64,000 nucleotides of DNA. It comes from Candidatus Stoquefichus sp. Its GTDB lineage: Bacteria; Bacillota_I; Bacilli_A; Erysipelotrichales; Coprobacillaceae. The stretch covers positions 1 through 64,000 of the forward strand of contig JAETUM010000002.1 of assembly GCA_021768625.1 (NCBI GenBank). Direction: 5' to 3'. A program made the translations under genes and the position numbers. The notes below the pieces were generated by a model that saw only the letters and a list, made by a program, of their open reading frames with translations, ran no database searches and was not told where the DNA came from. Below, one piece after another: positions 8,463 to 17,395 of the stretch (within the stretch, counting starts at the first letter, position 1; each line of letters opens with the position of its first letter).

Positions 8463-8814
8463 CACTTTGACCTCTTGCTAATTCGTCTAATAACTGAGTT
8501 GTACTCATGTTCTGAGACACGACATATTCTTTAATAATACCTTTTACTTTTTGTGAATGCTTTTGAATTTCATCATGATTTTCTGTAATCATCGATAACA
8601 CATAAAATTGTCCATCTTTCTTATAAGAATAACCTTTATAACCATCTTCTTTCAATTCATTTAATTTGCTATTTTTATTCTTTTCTTCTTTATAAATCCC
8701 TACTTGATATACATAATAAGTTTTTTGACCAAATGATGAAACATATGTAAACATTCCCATACAAATTAAAGAGAAAAACAAACCTATGATTGTTACTTTT
8801 ATTTCAAACTTCAT
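8455..8814 (-). CDS. SPOR-domain membrane protein in the spoIIB position
   Basis: A 119-residue protein with a single membrane anchor (~residues 7-27) and an outside domain beginning YYVYQVGIYK. Repeated features (QVG, then a GYKGYSYKKDGQFYVLS strand) resemble the SPOR fold that binds denuded septal peptidoglycan. In Bacillus the SPOR protein SpoIIB precedes maf-radC-mreBCD-minCD, and this gene occupies that place, overlapping radC. A role in engulfment or septal remodelling is therefore likely but inferred. The start follows GGAGGG. SpoIIB itself is much longer, so this would be a short form. Confidence 0.6.
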   Translation of the reverse strand: MKFEIKVTIIGLFFSLICMGMFTYVSSFGQKTYYVYQVGIYKEEKNKNSKLNELKEDGYKGYSYKKDGQFYVLSMITENHDEIQKHSQKVKGIIKEYVVSQNMSTTQLLDELARGQSDD

Positions 8815-8849
8815 AATTATCCCTCCATATATTCAATATATGAAATAAT

Positions 8850-8869
8850 AAAGGCACATATGTGCCTTT
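8850..8869. terminator. Perfect 20-bp palindrome
   Basis: AAAGGCACATATGTGCCTTT, a perfect dyad, lies between the small peptide gene and the SPOR gene. As RNA it would fold as an 8-bp stem with an ATAT loop. Flanking T-tracts are short on the minus strand (TTTATTATTT), so it may be a weak terminator, or alternatively a protein-binding site. Confidence 0.5.
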
Positions 8870-8872
8870 ATA

Positions 8873-9037
8873 TTAATTTTTCCATTCTAACTGAAGTAAT
8901 CTTGGTATAGATATGCGTCCTTTCTTAGATTTATAAAGCTTATATAATCCAGCTCCTAACAATAAATATAATAATGCTGTACCTATAATTGATCCTCCAT
9001 AAGTTTCACATTGTTGTTGTAGTGTAAGTTCCTTCAT
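8873..9037 (-). CDS. Small Gly-Gly leader-like peptide (54 aa)
   Basis: An unannotated-size ORF with a strong AAAGGAG ribosome site 5-6 bases before ATG. The product begins MKELTLQQQCETYGG, then a hydrophobic segment SIIGTALLYLLLGAGLY (16-32) and a basic tail (KLYKSKKGR). The first 15 residues resemble a double-glycine leader: Leu at -12, Thr at -11 and Gly-Gly at -2/-1 are present. The usual hydrophobic residues at -7 and -4 are replaced by Gln and Thr. The small-residue-rich core resembles class IIb bacteriocin subunits, but a small membrane protein is equally possible. No peptidase-containing ABC transporter or immunity gene is next to it. Confidence 0.65.
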   Translation of the reverse strand: MKELTLQQQCETYGGSIIGTALLYLLLGAGLYKLYKSKKGRISIPRLLQLEWKN

Positions 9038-9111
9038 AATATCTCCTTTCTGTAGTAACCCCTTACTCTTATATTCACATTTTCTTTGTAAATTTCTTCA
9101 AAAAAATAAAA

Positions 9112-9133
9112 AAAAGAGTATTTTTACTCTTTT
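9112..9133 (-). terminator. valS terminator
   Basis: Stem AAGAGTA/TACTCTT with a 4-base loop, immediately after the valS stop and followed on the minus strand by a run of eight T and another T-rich stretch. It is a strong intrinsic terminator that isolates the small peptide gene downstream. Confidence 0.85.
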
Positions 9134-9134
9134 C

Positions 9135-11753
9135 TTACATATTTTTCAATTTATCTATAACACCATCATATTTAGATTGATAGTCAGCAAGTTTCGCTTT
9201 TTCTGCATCTACTTTTTGTTGTGGTGCTTTAGATACAAAGTTAGGATTAGAAAGCATACCTTCACAACGTTTAATCTCGCCTTCTAATTTTTTAAGTTCT
9301 GCTTCCAATTTTTTCTTTTCTGCAGCTAAATCAATATAATCTCCTAATTCAATAATCAAAGCATTTCCACCTTTAATCATTTCAGTCGCAACATTAGAAG
9401 ATGTTTCAACATTATAACCTCTACAACGCGCATGACATAATTTATAGATATATGGAGATAAGTCTTCTAATAATTGAGAAAGTTGAGCATCTTTTGTTTG
9501 AATACTATATGAAACTTCTATTGCATTTTTAATCACATAGTTTGCTCTTATATTTCTAATTCCCTTAACAATATCAACCAAATATATAAATTGATCATTA
9601 ATTGTCTCATTTGTAAAATCTTTATTGACTATTGGCCATTGAGCAATGCAAATAGATTCTTTTAAATGAGGGATTGATTGATAAATTTCTTCAGTCACAA
9701 ATGGCATGAATGGATGTAATAAACGAACTATACTATTTAATACATAAACCAATGTTTCTTGTGTTGCACGTTTTTCTACTTCATTTTCACTATTCAAATG
9801 AACTTTTGATAATTCTATATACCAAGAGCAGAAATCATCCCAAATAAAGTTGTAAAGTTCACTACCTACATTCACGAATTCATATTTATCCATATTCTCA
9901 TCAACAGAAGAAATAACATCATTTAAACGATTTAAAATCCATTGATCAGATAAATTTAAGTTTTTAAAACTTAAGTCTTCAAATTTCATATCTTCATCAA
10001 TATTCATTAATACAAAACGAGCTGAATTCCAAATCTTATTGATAAAATTCCATGAAGCTTCAAGTTTCTCTGGTATGTATCTTAAATCCATACCTGGAGC
10101 TGAATTTGTTGTTAAAAAGAAACGTAAAGTATCTGCCCCATATTCATCAATCACATCCATAGGATCAACACCATTTCCCAAAGATTTAGACATCTTTCTT
10201 CCTTGCTCATCACGAATTAATCCATGAATCAAAACATCTTTGAATGGTCTTTCTTTTGTAAATTCTAATGATTGGAAAATCATACGAGATACCCAGAAAA
10301 AGATAATATCATAACCAGTTACTAATGTATCTGTAGGGAAATATCTCTTAAAGAGATCACTATCAGTATTTGGCCATCCCATTGTTGAAAATGGCCATAA
10401 TGCACTTGAAAACCATGTATCTAAAACATCTTCGTCTTGTTTCCAATTCTCTATATCCTCAGGAGCTGTCTTACCTACATAAACTTCACCAGTTTCTTTA
10501 TGATACCAAGCAGGTACTTGATGTCCCCACCATAATTGACGTGAAATACACCAATCTTCAATATTTTCCATCCATTGTTTAAATGTTTTTTCAAATCTTG
10601 TTGGAACAAAATTAACTTTAGAATCCTTATTTTGATTAGCAAGTGCAGCCTCAGCCAAAGGTTTCATTTTAACAAACCATTGTTTTGACAAGTAAGGCTC
10701 TACAATAGCTTGACTACGTTCTGAATGTCCGACTTGATGCATATGTGTTTCAATATGATCAACAACACCATTTTTTTCAAAATCATCAACCAATGCTTTA
10801 CGACAAACAAAACGATCCATTCCTGCATATTTTCCACACATATCATTCATTGTTCCATCATCATTCATACAGATAGGCATTTTTAAATGATATTTCTTTG
10901 CTAAAGCAAAGTCATTTGGATCGTGAGCTGGGGTACATTTCATAACTGCTGTCCCAAAGCTCATATCAATATAATCATCAGCCATAATTGGTAGAGCTTC
11001 GCCATTGGCAGGGTTGATTGCATGTTTACCAACCAAATGTGTATATCTTTCATCATCTGGATGAACAAAAATAGCTTGATCTGCAAACATTGTTTCAGGA
11101 CGTGTTGTTGCAATAACTAATTCTTCATCTGTTTCAACAACTTTATATTTAAAATAATACATATGCCCTTCAATTTCTTTATGAATAACCTCTATATTAG
11201 ATAAAGCTGTTCTTTGAACTGGATCCCAGTTAATAATACGTTCTCCTTGATAAATCAGCCCTTTTTCATATAAAGTTACAAAAACAGTCTTTACTGCATC
11301 ACTTAAACCATCATCTAAAGTAAAACGTTCTTTTGAATAGTCTAAAGATAAGCCTAATTTCTCCCATTGTGAACGAATAATAGAAGCATATTCTTCTTTC
11401 CATGACCATGCTTTTTCTAGAAAGCCTTCTCTTCCCAAATCATAACGAGAAATACCATCTTCTCTCAATCTTGCTTCAACTTTTGCTTGTGTTGCAATTC
11501 CAGCATGATCCATCCCTGGAAGCCATAAAGCATCATATCCTTGCATTCTCTTATAACGAATAATCATATCTTGAAGTGTTGTATCCCACGCATGTCCTAA
11601 ATGCAATTTACCAGTAACATTTGGTGGTGGAATAACAATACTGTAAGGTTTCTTTGACAAATCTCCAGCTTCAAAATATTTCTTATCTAACCATTCTTTA
11701 TATTTTCCATGTTCAACTTTCTTATGATCATATTTACTCGCTAATTCCTTCAT
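9135..11753 (-). CDS. valS: Valyl-tRNA synthetase
   Basis: Class I synthetase that charges tRNA-Val. The [15 protein letters not shown] motif (HIGH signature, ~42-56) and [11 protein letters not shown] (~520) are intact. The C-terminal coiled-coil arm ([20 protein letters not shown]) near residue 820 is typical of ValRS. The start at 11753 is preceded by GGAG, giving 872 residues. It overlaps the end of the upstream membrane-protein gene, and both follow a valine T-box, so valS is induced when tRNA-Val is uncharged. Confidence 0.97.
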   Translation of the reverse strand: MKELASKYDHKKVEHGKYKEWLDKKYFEAGDLSKKPYSIVIPPPNVTGKLHLGHAWDTTLQDMIIRYKRMQGYDALWLPGMDHAGIATQAKVEARLREDGISRYDLGREGFLEKAWSWKEEYASIIRSQWEKLGLSLDYSKERFTLDDGLSDAVKTVFVTLYEKGLIYQGERIINWDPVQRTALSNIEVIHKEIEGHMYYFKYKVVETDEELVIATTRPETMFADQAIFVHPDDERYTHLVGKHAINPANGEALPIMADDYIDMSFGTAVMKCTPAHDPNDFALAKKYHLKMPICMNDDGTMNDMCGKYAGMDRFVCRKALVDDFEKNGVVDHIETHMHQVGHSERSQAIVEPYLSKQWFVKMKPLAEAALANQNKDSKVNFVPTRFEKTFKQWMENIEDWCISRQLWWGHQVPAWYHKETGEVYVGKTAPEDIENWKQDEDVLDTWFSSALWPFSTMGWPNTDSDLFKRYFPTDTLVTGYDIIFFWVSRMIFQSLEFTKERPFKDVLIHGLIRDEQGRKMSKSLGNGVDPMDVIDEYGADTLRFFLTTNSAPGMDLRYIPEKLEASWNFINKIWNSARFVLMNIDEDMKFEDLSFKNLNLSDQWILNRLNDVISSVDENMDKYEFVNVGSELYNFIWDDFCSWYIELSKVHLNSENEVEKRATQETLVYVLNSIVRLLHPFMPFVTEEIYQSIPHLKESICIAQWPIVNKDFTNETINDQFIYLVDIVKGIRNIRANYVIKNAIEVSYSIQTKDAQLSQLLEDLSPYIYKLCHARCRGYNVETSSNVATEMIKGGNALIIELGDYIDLAAEKKKLEAELKKLEGEIKRCEGMLSNPNFVSKAPQQKVDAEKAKLADYQSKYDGVIDKLKNM

Positions 11754-12417
11754 CACTATCATCTCCATCCTCTATATTTTCTTGAGGGATTTCATTATCA
11801 TAGAAATCATCTTTATGTGCTAAAATATATTCAGTTAACTTTTCATTAAGATTTGTAGAATTGACTAATGCAACATATTCTTGTGTAAAGTCAGTAAAAT
11901 TATATCTTGAATAATCTCCCATTTCTGGATCATCTTCTTCATCTTCTTCATCATTTGCTATAATCTCAGCGAAACGTCTTGCTGCTCGAAGTAAATCTGA
12001 TAATTCATGTGCACCCACTTCTTCAAATGACTCTGCTATTGTACTTACGTAAGGTTCTGTTGCAGGACTTAAAAAGAAACTATGTATTGAAGGATTCTGT
12101 CCTTGCAAAGATGTTGTCACTTGATAAATACCATAAATCACTTTTTCACTATGATTCATCTTTTCAAAATAATGATCAAAATCCTCATCTTCTTTTCTCA
12201 TACAATGAAATAATGCTGCAGCAACGACTTCTTCTCTAGGGCATTCATCCAAAATTCCAGGTTTTAAATAAGAATACTTTTGTTGCCTTTCTAAATATTC
12301 CATTTGTGCTTTTTGTTTTTGAGCTTTTATCTTTCTCATTCTTCCACCTAAAGCTATAGCTAAATAAATTACAGCTACAAAAAACACAGCCCAAACAATC
12401 ATAAATTTCCAATCCAT
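11734..12417 (-). CDS. Membrane-anchored DUF4375-like protein
   Basis: A 227-residue protein with an N-terminal membrane segment (~5-23), a short basic coiled region and a soluble domain. The stretch around [19 protein letters not shown] and [12 protein letters not shown] (~95-150) resembles DUF4375/DMP19-like domains. The C-terminal 60 residues are very acidic. Function is unknown. It lies between the valine T-box and valS, and its last codons overlap the valS start, so it is co-regulated with charging of tRNA-Val. Confidence 0.6.
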   Translation of the reverse strand: MDWKFMIVWAVFFVAVIYLAIALGGRMRKIKAQKQKAQMEYLERQQKYSYLKPGILDECPREEVVAAALFHCMRKEDEDFDHYFEKMNHSEKVIYGIYQVTTSLQGQNPSIHSFFLSPATEPYVSTIAESFEEVGAHELSDLLRAARRFAEIIANDEEDEEDDPEMGDYSRYNFTDFTQEYVALVNSTNLNEKLTEYILAHKDDFYDNEIPQENIEDGDDSDEGISE

Positions 12418-12435
12418 TTTCTTTCCTCCTTAAAT

Positions 12436-12645
12436 AAAAAGAACATTCGTATAAGGACGAATGCTCGTGGTACCACCTTAATTCGTATACATAAAGTATA
12501 CCTTTCAAACTTTAACGCAGTCATACGTGTTCATCTACTTTTTTCAACAAACATACTCCAAGGCTACCTTCCACTTTTTCTTCTATCTTTTCACACCAAC
12601 CAAAGACTCTCTATAAGAATACAAAGTGTACTCCTCCTTATCAAC
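12436..12645 (-). promoter_or_regulatory. Valine T-box leader
   Basis: T-box riboswitch on the minus strand. It has the stem-I AGAGAGTC and GGTTGGTGTGAAAA segments, a specifier GTA (plus-strand 12565-12567) in the context GAAG-GTA-G-CCTTGGAG, the T-box sequence AAGGTGGTACCACG (12466-12479) and a terminator hairpin at 12441-12466 followed by T5. Reading the specifier by aligning all four leaders in this window gives valine, which agrees with valS. Confidence 0.93.
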
Positions 12646-12653
12646 GTACAATC

Positions 12654-12682
12654 ATTTTAACAAACACTATTATGAAAGTCAA
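12654..12682 (-). promoter_or_regulatory. Promoter of the valS T-box transcript
   Basis: TTGACT (12677-12682), 17-bp spacer, TAAAAT (12654-12659) on the minus strand. It abuts the stop codon of the upstream ysxE-like gene. Confidence 0.8.
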
Positions 12683-13588
12683 TTAAATTTGTTGAATAAA
12701 ACTATGAATTGAATCTAAATAATATAATAATCGCGATAATTTTATAATATTTTCTATTTCATTATCATTGTAATAAATGATAGGTACAATATTCATCAAA
12801 CAACAAAGCAAAAGTTTTTCTTCTTCTTGTAATTCAATTTTTTTAAAATAATATTGAGAAAAGCAATCTAAATCAAACAAAATATCTGGTATTCTTTGAT
12901 ACATATCAAATAAATCATAAATAGGTAAATCAATACTCATATTATCTATTGACAAAAAAACTCTTTGTTTTAAAGAAATATGATTATAATCAAAATGCTT
13001 ATAAGTCAAACAGACTCTAATTTGTGAAAAACTTTTTGCTTTTTCCAAATATTGTGATAGATAATTACGTGCATGACATAATGATTCATGTATACGATAA
13101 TAATTCATAACAAGCATCCATTGACTTGGTGAGCGATATAAAATAGATTCATAATTTTTAATCATCTGTTCATAATAGACTTCTCTTTCGTGAATGACAG
13201 ATAAGATATCTTGATTTAATGTTTGAATATAATCCTGACTAATCTTAGTATAATAAAAGCTATTTAAATGTAAATAAGCTAATGTTTCAAAGTAAAACTT
13301 AACTTTCATTTCTTTTAATGAACCCTGACTATTATCAACAAATGGCATTAAATATAAATATTTCTGTTGAAATGATGTTAAAATCTCATTATTTTTATTC
13401 AAGAAAATTTTCACAAAACAATTTAAATGCAAAATTTCTATATACTCATACACTTTTTCTATCTTTCTTGAATCCACTATCTTTACAACATATAATTCTT
13501 CTTTTGTCTTAACTTTATAAACTTTGGATGTTAATTTAATTAACCCAATAACTTCAATTCCATAATAGTCAGATATGACTTGTTTCAT
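12683..13588 (-). CDS. ysxE: YsxE/CotS-family spore coat protein (kinase-like fold)
   Basis: A 301-residue protein resembling the CotS/YsxE group of aminoglycoside-phosphotransferase-like coat proteins. It has an N-terminal lobe with VYKVKTKEELYVVKIVD (~25-40) and a helical lobe where the usual catalytic HxDxxxxN is replaced by HFDYNHI (~205). It is translationally coupled to the SpoVID-like gene (ATGA overlap). Bacillus has the same order, spoVID-ysxE-valS. Coat assembly is the likely role. The sequence itself is divergent, so the call leans on synteny. Confidence 0.78.
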   Translation of the reverse strand: MKQVISDYYGIEVIGLIKLTSKVYKVKTKEELYVVKIVDSRKIEKVYEYIEILHLNCFVKIFLNKNNEILTSFQQKYLYLMPFVDNSQGSLKEMKVKFYFETLAYLHLNSFYYTKISQDYIQTLNQDILSVIHEREVYYEQMIKNYESILYRSPSQWMLVMNYYRIHESLCHARNYLSQYLEKAKSFSQIRVCLTYKHFDYNHISLKQRVFLSIDNMSIDLPIYDLFDMYQRIPDILFDLDCFSQYYFKKIELQEEEKLLLCCLMNIVPIIYYNDNEIENIIKLSRLLYYLDSIHSFIQQI

Positions 13589-14295
13589 GCTATATAGGGA
13601 ACAATAACAATTGTTCCTTTAGATAAATCACGGTTATGATTATAATTTTGAATTGTATATTCATCAACATGATAACGATCAGCTATTGTACGATAAGAAT
13701 CTCCATCTTGTACAACATACAAATAATAAGTACCAATATCATGATCATCATCTTCAACAACTTCTTCTTTTTTAGCTTTTTTTGTTTCTTTTGTAACTTT
13801 TGGCATATCTTCAATGATTGTTTCAACATCTATTTGTGGTTCTATAGTTTGTGCTTCTTCAACATAGCTATCTTGTTCTCTTATAAGGCTTTCAATTTCT
13901 TCACTGATATCTTCCTGTTTTTCTTCAATTGGATTAACTAATCGATCTGTTTCAATAACACGATCCTCATCATCCTTAACACCATATATACTCGCTTGAA
14001 TAACCAAAGATAAGTTTCCATCATTTAAATAATAATCAAAATCTTCTACTTTAACATTAAATTCATTTTTATCTTCAATTTTAGAAAATTGTGCTAAAAT
14101 ATCTAAATCAATGTTTTCATGAAATTCATTTTTCATATTCTCATCTTTATAATCACCATTAATCAAAATGCTTCCATAAGCTCTTATTCCTTGATTTTCC
14201 ATTTTATAATTAATAGATTCATCTACTGAAATAGAAATCAATTCCTTTAATTGATGATTCAAATCAACAACTTTTTTAAAATATATCTTTTGCAT
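13585..14295 (-). CDS. spoVID: SpoVID-like spore coat morphogenetic protein with LysM
   Basis: In Bacillus, SpoVID encases the spore with coat layers. The 236-residue product has an N-terminal beta-rich SipL/SpoVID-like domain (~1-110), a long acidic, low-complexity linker and a C-terminal LysM domain (YYLYVVQDGDSYRTIADRY to the end). The architecture is that of SpoVID, although it is much shorter than the Bacillus protein (~575). The start at 14295 follows AGGAGGG. It precedes the ysxE-like gene and carries a sigma-E-like promoter. Confidence 0.82.
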   Translation of the reverse strand: MQKIYFKKVVDLNHQLKELISISVDESINYKMENQGIRAYGSILINGDYKDENMKNEFHENIDLDILAQFSKIEDKNEFNVKVEDFDYYLNDGNLSLVIQASIYGVKDDEDRVIETDRLVNPIEEKQEDISEEIESLIREQDSYVEEAQTIEPQIDVETIIEDMPKVTKETKKAKKEEVVEDDDHDIGTYYLYVVQDGDSYRTIADRYHVDEYTIQNYNHNRDLSKGTIVIVPYIA

Positions 14296-14314
14296 ACTTT
14301 CCCTCCTATAAGAA

Positions 14315-14342
14315 AACATATGCCAAAAATATAAAAATATGA
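14315..14342 (-). promoter_or_regulatory. Candidate sigma-E promoter of spoVID
   Basis: Minus-strand TCATATT (14336-14342), 13-bp spacer, CATATGTT (14315-14322). It resembles the Bacillus sigma-E pattern KMATATT/CATACAMT. The implied message starts about 12 nt before the ATG. Confidence 0.55.
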
Positions 14343-14345
14343 AAA

Positions 14346-14365
14346 AAAGAAGCTTTCACTTCTTT
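14346..14365 (-). terminator. engB terminator
   Basis: AAAGAAG/CTTCTTT stem with a 6-base loop overlapping the engB stop, then four T on the minus strand. It separates the engB transcript from the spore genes. Confidence 0.8.
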
Positions 14366-14951
14366 ATAAACATAAATCTAATATAATATCCCAAACTTTA
14401 TCAATTCCGACTTTCTTTAAACTAGAAAAACGTACAAAGTAATCAGCCTCATCAAAGTCCAAAGTATCTTTAATCAATTTCTCATTTTTTTTCAAATCAT
14501 TTCTTTTTAATTTATCCTCTTTTGTCGCAACAACAATGACAGGAATCTCGTAATATTTTGCATACTCATACATTGTTATATCATCACGTGTAGGTTTATG
14601 ACGATAATCAACAATTAAAACCAAAGCCTTTAATGTATCTCTTTGACTAAGATATGTATCAATCATATCACCAAAACTCTCTTTAATCTTATCATTGACT
14701 TTTGCATAACCATAACCTGGAACATCAACCAAGCGTAATTCATCGTTAATATTAAAAAAGTTAAGTGTACGTGTTTTTCCAGGAGTACTAGAAACCTTTG
14801 CTAATTGGTTTCGTCCAGTTATCGCATTGATAAAACTTGATTTACCAACATTACTACGCCCTGCCATACAAATTTCAGGTAAATTGTTTTCTGGCCATTG
14901 AGATTTCCATGCTGCACATAACATGAATTCAGCCTTATTAATTTTATACAT
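14364..14951 (-). CDS. engB: Ribosome biogenesis GTPase YsxC/EngB
   Basis: Essential TRAFAC GTPase of 50S assembly. G1 is GRSNVGKSS (~residues 31-39), G3 is DVPGYGYAK (~76-84), and G4 is TKEDKLKR (~143-150). The 195-residue length is normal. It follows lon with a terminator between, the gene order seen in Bacillus (lonA-ysxC). Confidence 0.96.
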   Translation of the reverse strand: MYKINKAEFMLCAAWKSQWPENNLPEICMAGRSNVGKSSFINAITGRNQLAKVSSTPGKTRTLNFFNINDELRLVDVPGYGYAKVNDKIKESFGDMIDTYLSQRDTLKALVLIVDYRHKPTRDDITMYEYAKYYEIPVIVVATKEDKLKRNDLKKNEKLIKDTLDFDEADYFVRFSSLKKVGIDKVWDIILDLCL

Positions 14952-14970
14952 TTTCTCCTCCTTTGAAAAA

Positions 14971-14994
14971 TAGAGTCAATAATTATTGACTCTA
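14971..14994 (-). terminator. lon terminator
   Basis: 24-bp perfect palindrome TAGAGTCAATAATTATTGACTCTA at the lon stop, followed by TTTTT on the minus strand. Confidence 0.85.
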
Positions 14995-17316
14995 CTTTAA
15001 TAATGCATGTTCTAAAACTGTATCTATATGATCAGCTAAAACAATATCTAAATCTTTTTGAACAGATTCAGGGATATCATCAATATCCTTCTCATTATCT
15101 TTTGGGATAATAATCTTTCTAATACCACTACGATGTGCTGAAATAGATTTTTCTTTCAATCCACCAATTGGTAAAACTTGCCCTCTTAAAGTAATTTCTC
15201 CAGTCATAGCAACATCATCACGTACTGGACAATTACTAAAAGCTGATAATATAGCTGTTGTTAAAGTAACTCCAGCACTTGGTCCATCTTTCTTTACTGC
15301 TCCTTCAGGAACATGAATATGAATATCTTCTTTATCAAAAGAAATACTTTGTAACCCATATTTTTCACGATTTGCTTTCATATAGTCTAATGCAATTGAT
15401 GCAGATTCCTTCATAACATCACCTAATTGTCCAGTAATAATAAATTTTCCAGACCCAGTAAAATGATTAACTTCAATTGGTAAGATATCTCCACCATATT
15501 GCGTATATGCCATACCAGTCACAACACCTACTTGAGGTTTATTAAGCTTCTTTGTATGTTCAAATGGTGCTTTTCCTAAAAATTCTTCTAATTCATTCAC
15601 TTGTAAATTGATTTTCAATGATGAATCTTTGAGAACTTTTAAAACAGACTTACGACATACTCTAGCAATCAATCTTTCTAATTGTCTTACCCCTGCTTCT
15701 CTTGTATAATGACGAATAATATACATCATTGTTTCATCAGAAATTGTTAATTGTTCATCTGATAGACCATGTAAATCTAATTGTTTCTTTAATAAATGTC
15801 GTTTTGCTATTTGAAGTTTCTCTTGTTCTGTATAAGAAGAAATTTCAATAACTTCTAATCTATCTCTTAAAGGTTCAGGAATACTACCTAAATCATTTGC
15901 AGTCGCAATAAATAGAACTTTAGATAAATCATATGACTCTTCTAAATAATTATCAGAGAAAAACTGATTTTGTTCTGGATCTAAAACTTCAAGCATTGCA
16001 CTTGTTGGATCACCTTTATAATCACTAGACATTTTATCAATTTCATCTAATAAAAATACAGGATTAATCACACCAGCTTTCTTCATTCCTTGAATAATAC
16101 GTCCTGGCATAGATCCTAAATAAGTTCTACGATGTCCTCTTATTTCTGATTCATCTTTCACACCACCTAAAGATGCTTTCACAAACTTTCTATTCAATGC
16201 ACGTGCAATAGATTTAGAAATAGATGTCTTTCCTACTCCAGGTGGACCAACTAAACAAATAATTGGTGCATTAAGATTTTGAGTCATTTGTTTAACAGCT
16301 AAGTGTTCAACAATTCTTTCTTTTGGTTTTTCTAATCCAAAATGATCTTCATCAAGAATTTGTTCTACTCGAGAAATATCTTGTTCATCTTCAGTCTCTT
16401 GATACCATGGTGTTTTCATCACCCAATCAATATACGTTCTTACAACATTCGCTTCTTGAGAAGCAGCTGGCATCATATCATATCGACGTAATTCTTCTTC
16501 AATCTTATCTTTAATATGTTGAGGATAAGGTTTACTTTTTATCTCCTCACGTATAAAATCAGTATCATCTTCTTTATTAGGAGTATCTCCTAATTCTTCT
16601 TTAATAGCACGTAATTTTTCTCTTAAATAGTATTCTTTTTGATTCTCATCAATACTTTCCTTAACTTTTAAATTAATCTTCTCTTCTAATTCATTAATAA
16701 CTTTTTCTTCTTCCATACTCGCTAAAACCAATAATAAACGCTTATTAATATCAGTTTCAGCTAAAATATTTTGTTTTGTAGGAAGTTCAACATTAATATA
16801 TTGACCAATAGTATCAGCCAAAGCACTTGCAGTCATACCATGTGAAATATTCGAAAAAACTTCTCTAGGAAACATTTGTAAATTTTTATTCATCGCTTGC
16901 ATTTGTGCACTTACTTTTCTGACTAATGCAATTTCTTCATTTTTATCTCCAGAAACATCTTCAAGATATTTCACTTTTGCAAAAAAGCATCCATCTCTGT
17001 CTTCTAAAGTTAAAATTTCTACTCTTTTTTCACCTTTAACAGTTAATTTAATTGTTCCATGATTATCTCTTTTGATTCTTCTTTTAACTTTACAAAGAGT
17101 CCCATAATGATAAACATGTTCAAAATCAGTTGCTTCATCAAGAGGATTTTTTTGTGAAATAAAGATGATATTTTCATCAAATTCATTTACACTTCTATCA
17201 ATCGCTTTAAGACTAAAGTTTCTTCCCACATCTAAAGATATTTCATGTTCAGGAAAAACAATCATACCACGAGTACAAATAACAGGTAAATCAACTACAA
17301 TTTCTGTTTCATCCAT
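14992..17316 (-). CDS. lon: ATP-dependent protease Lon
   Basis: Hexameric AAA+ serine protease that degrades misfolded and regulatory proteins. It has an N-terminal LON substrate-binding domain (1-~200), a coiled helical region, Walker A GPPGVGKT (~355), Walker B FLLDEID and a C-terminal S16 domain with the catalytic Ser in DGPSAG (~678) and the Lys about 43 residues later. Length 774 matches Bacillus LonA. The start follows a good AGGAGG. No CtsR heptad repeats or CIRCE were seen in its own upstream region. clpX, which lies between tig and lon in Bacillus, is absent here. Confidence 0.97.
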   Translation of the reverse strand: MDETEIVVDLPVICTRGMIVFPEHEISLDVGRNFSLKAIDRSVNEFDENIIFISQKNPLDEATDFEHVYHYGTLCKVKRRIKRDNHGTIKLTVKGEKRVEILTLEDRDGCFFAKVKYLEDVSGDKNEEIALVRKVSAQMQAMNKNLQMFPREVFSNISHGMTASALADTIGQYINVELPTKQNILAETDINKRLLLVLASMEEEKVINELEEKINLKVKESIDENQKEYYLREKLRAIKEELGDTPNKEDDTDFIREEIKSKPYPQHIKDKIEEELRRYDMMPAASQEANVVRTYIDWVMKTPWYQETEDEQDISRVEQILDEDHFGLEKPKERIVEHLAVKQMTQNLNAPIICLVGPPGVGKTSISKSIARALNRKFVKASLGGVKDESEIRGHRRTYLGSMPGRIIQGMKKAGVINPVFLLDEIDKMSSDYKGDPTSAMLEVLDPEQNQFFSDNYLEESYDLSKVLFIATANDLGSIPEPLRDRLEVIEISSYTEQEKLQIAKRHLLKKQLDLHGLSDEQLTISDETMMYIIRHYTREAGVRQLERLIARVCRKSVLKVLKDSSLKINLQVNELEEFLGKAPFEHTKKLNKPQVGVVTGMAYTQYGGDILPIEVNHFTGSGKFIITGQLGDVMKESASIALDYMKANREKYGLQSISFDKEDIHIHVPEGAVKKDGPSAGVTLTTAILSAFSNCPVRDDVAMTGEITLRGQVLPIGGLKEKSISAHRSGIRKIIIPKDNEKDIDDIPESVQKDLDIVLADHIDTVLEHALLK

Positions 17317-17376
17317 ATTTATAACCTCCTATTTATTAGATAACAATTCATATTTTCATCTAAGATTTATGAAAAC

Positions 17377-17395
17377 AAGACGCTTGAAGCGTCTT
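17377..17395 (-). terminator. tig terminator
   Basis: AAGACGC/GCGTCTT stem with 5-base loop and a GTTTTC tail on the minus strand, overlapping the tig stop. Confidence 0.8.
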
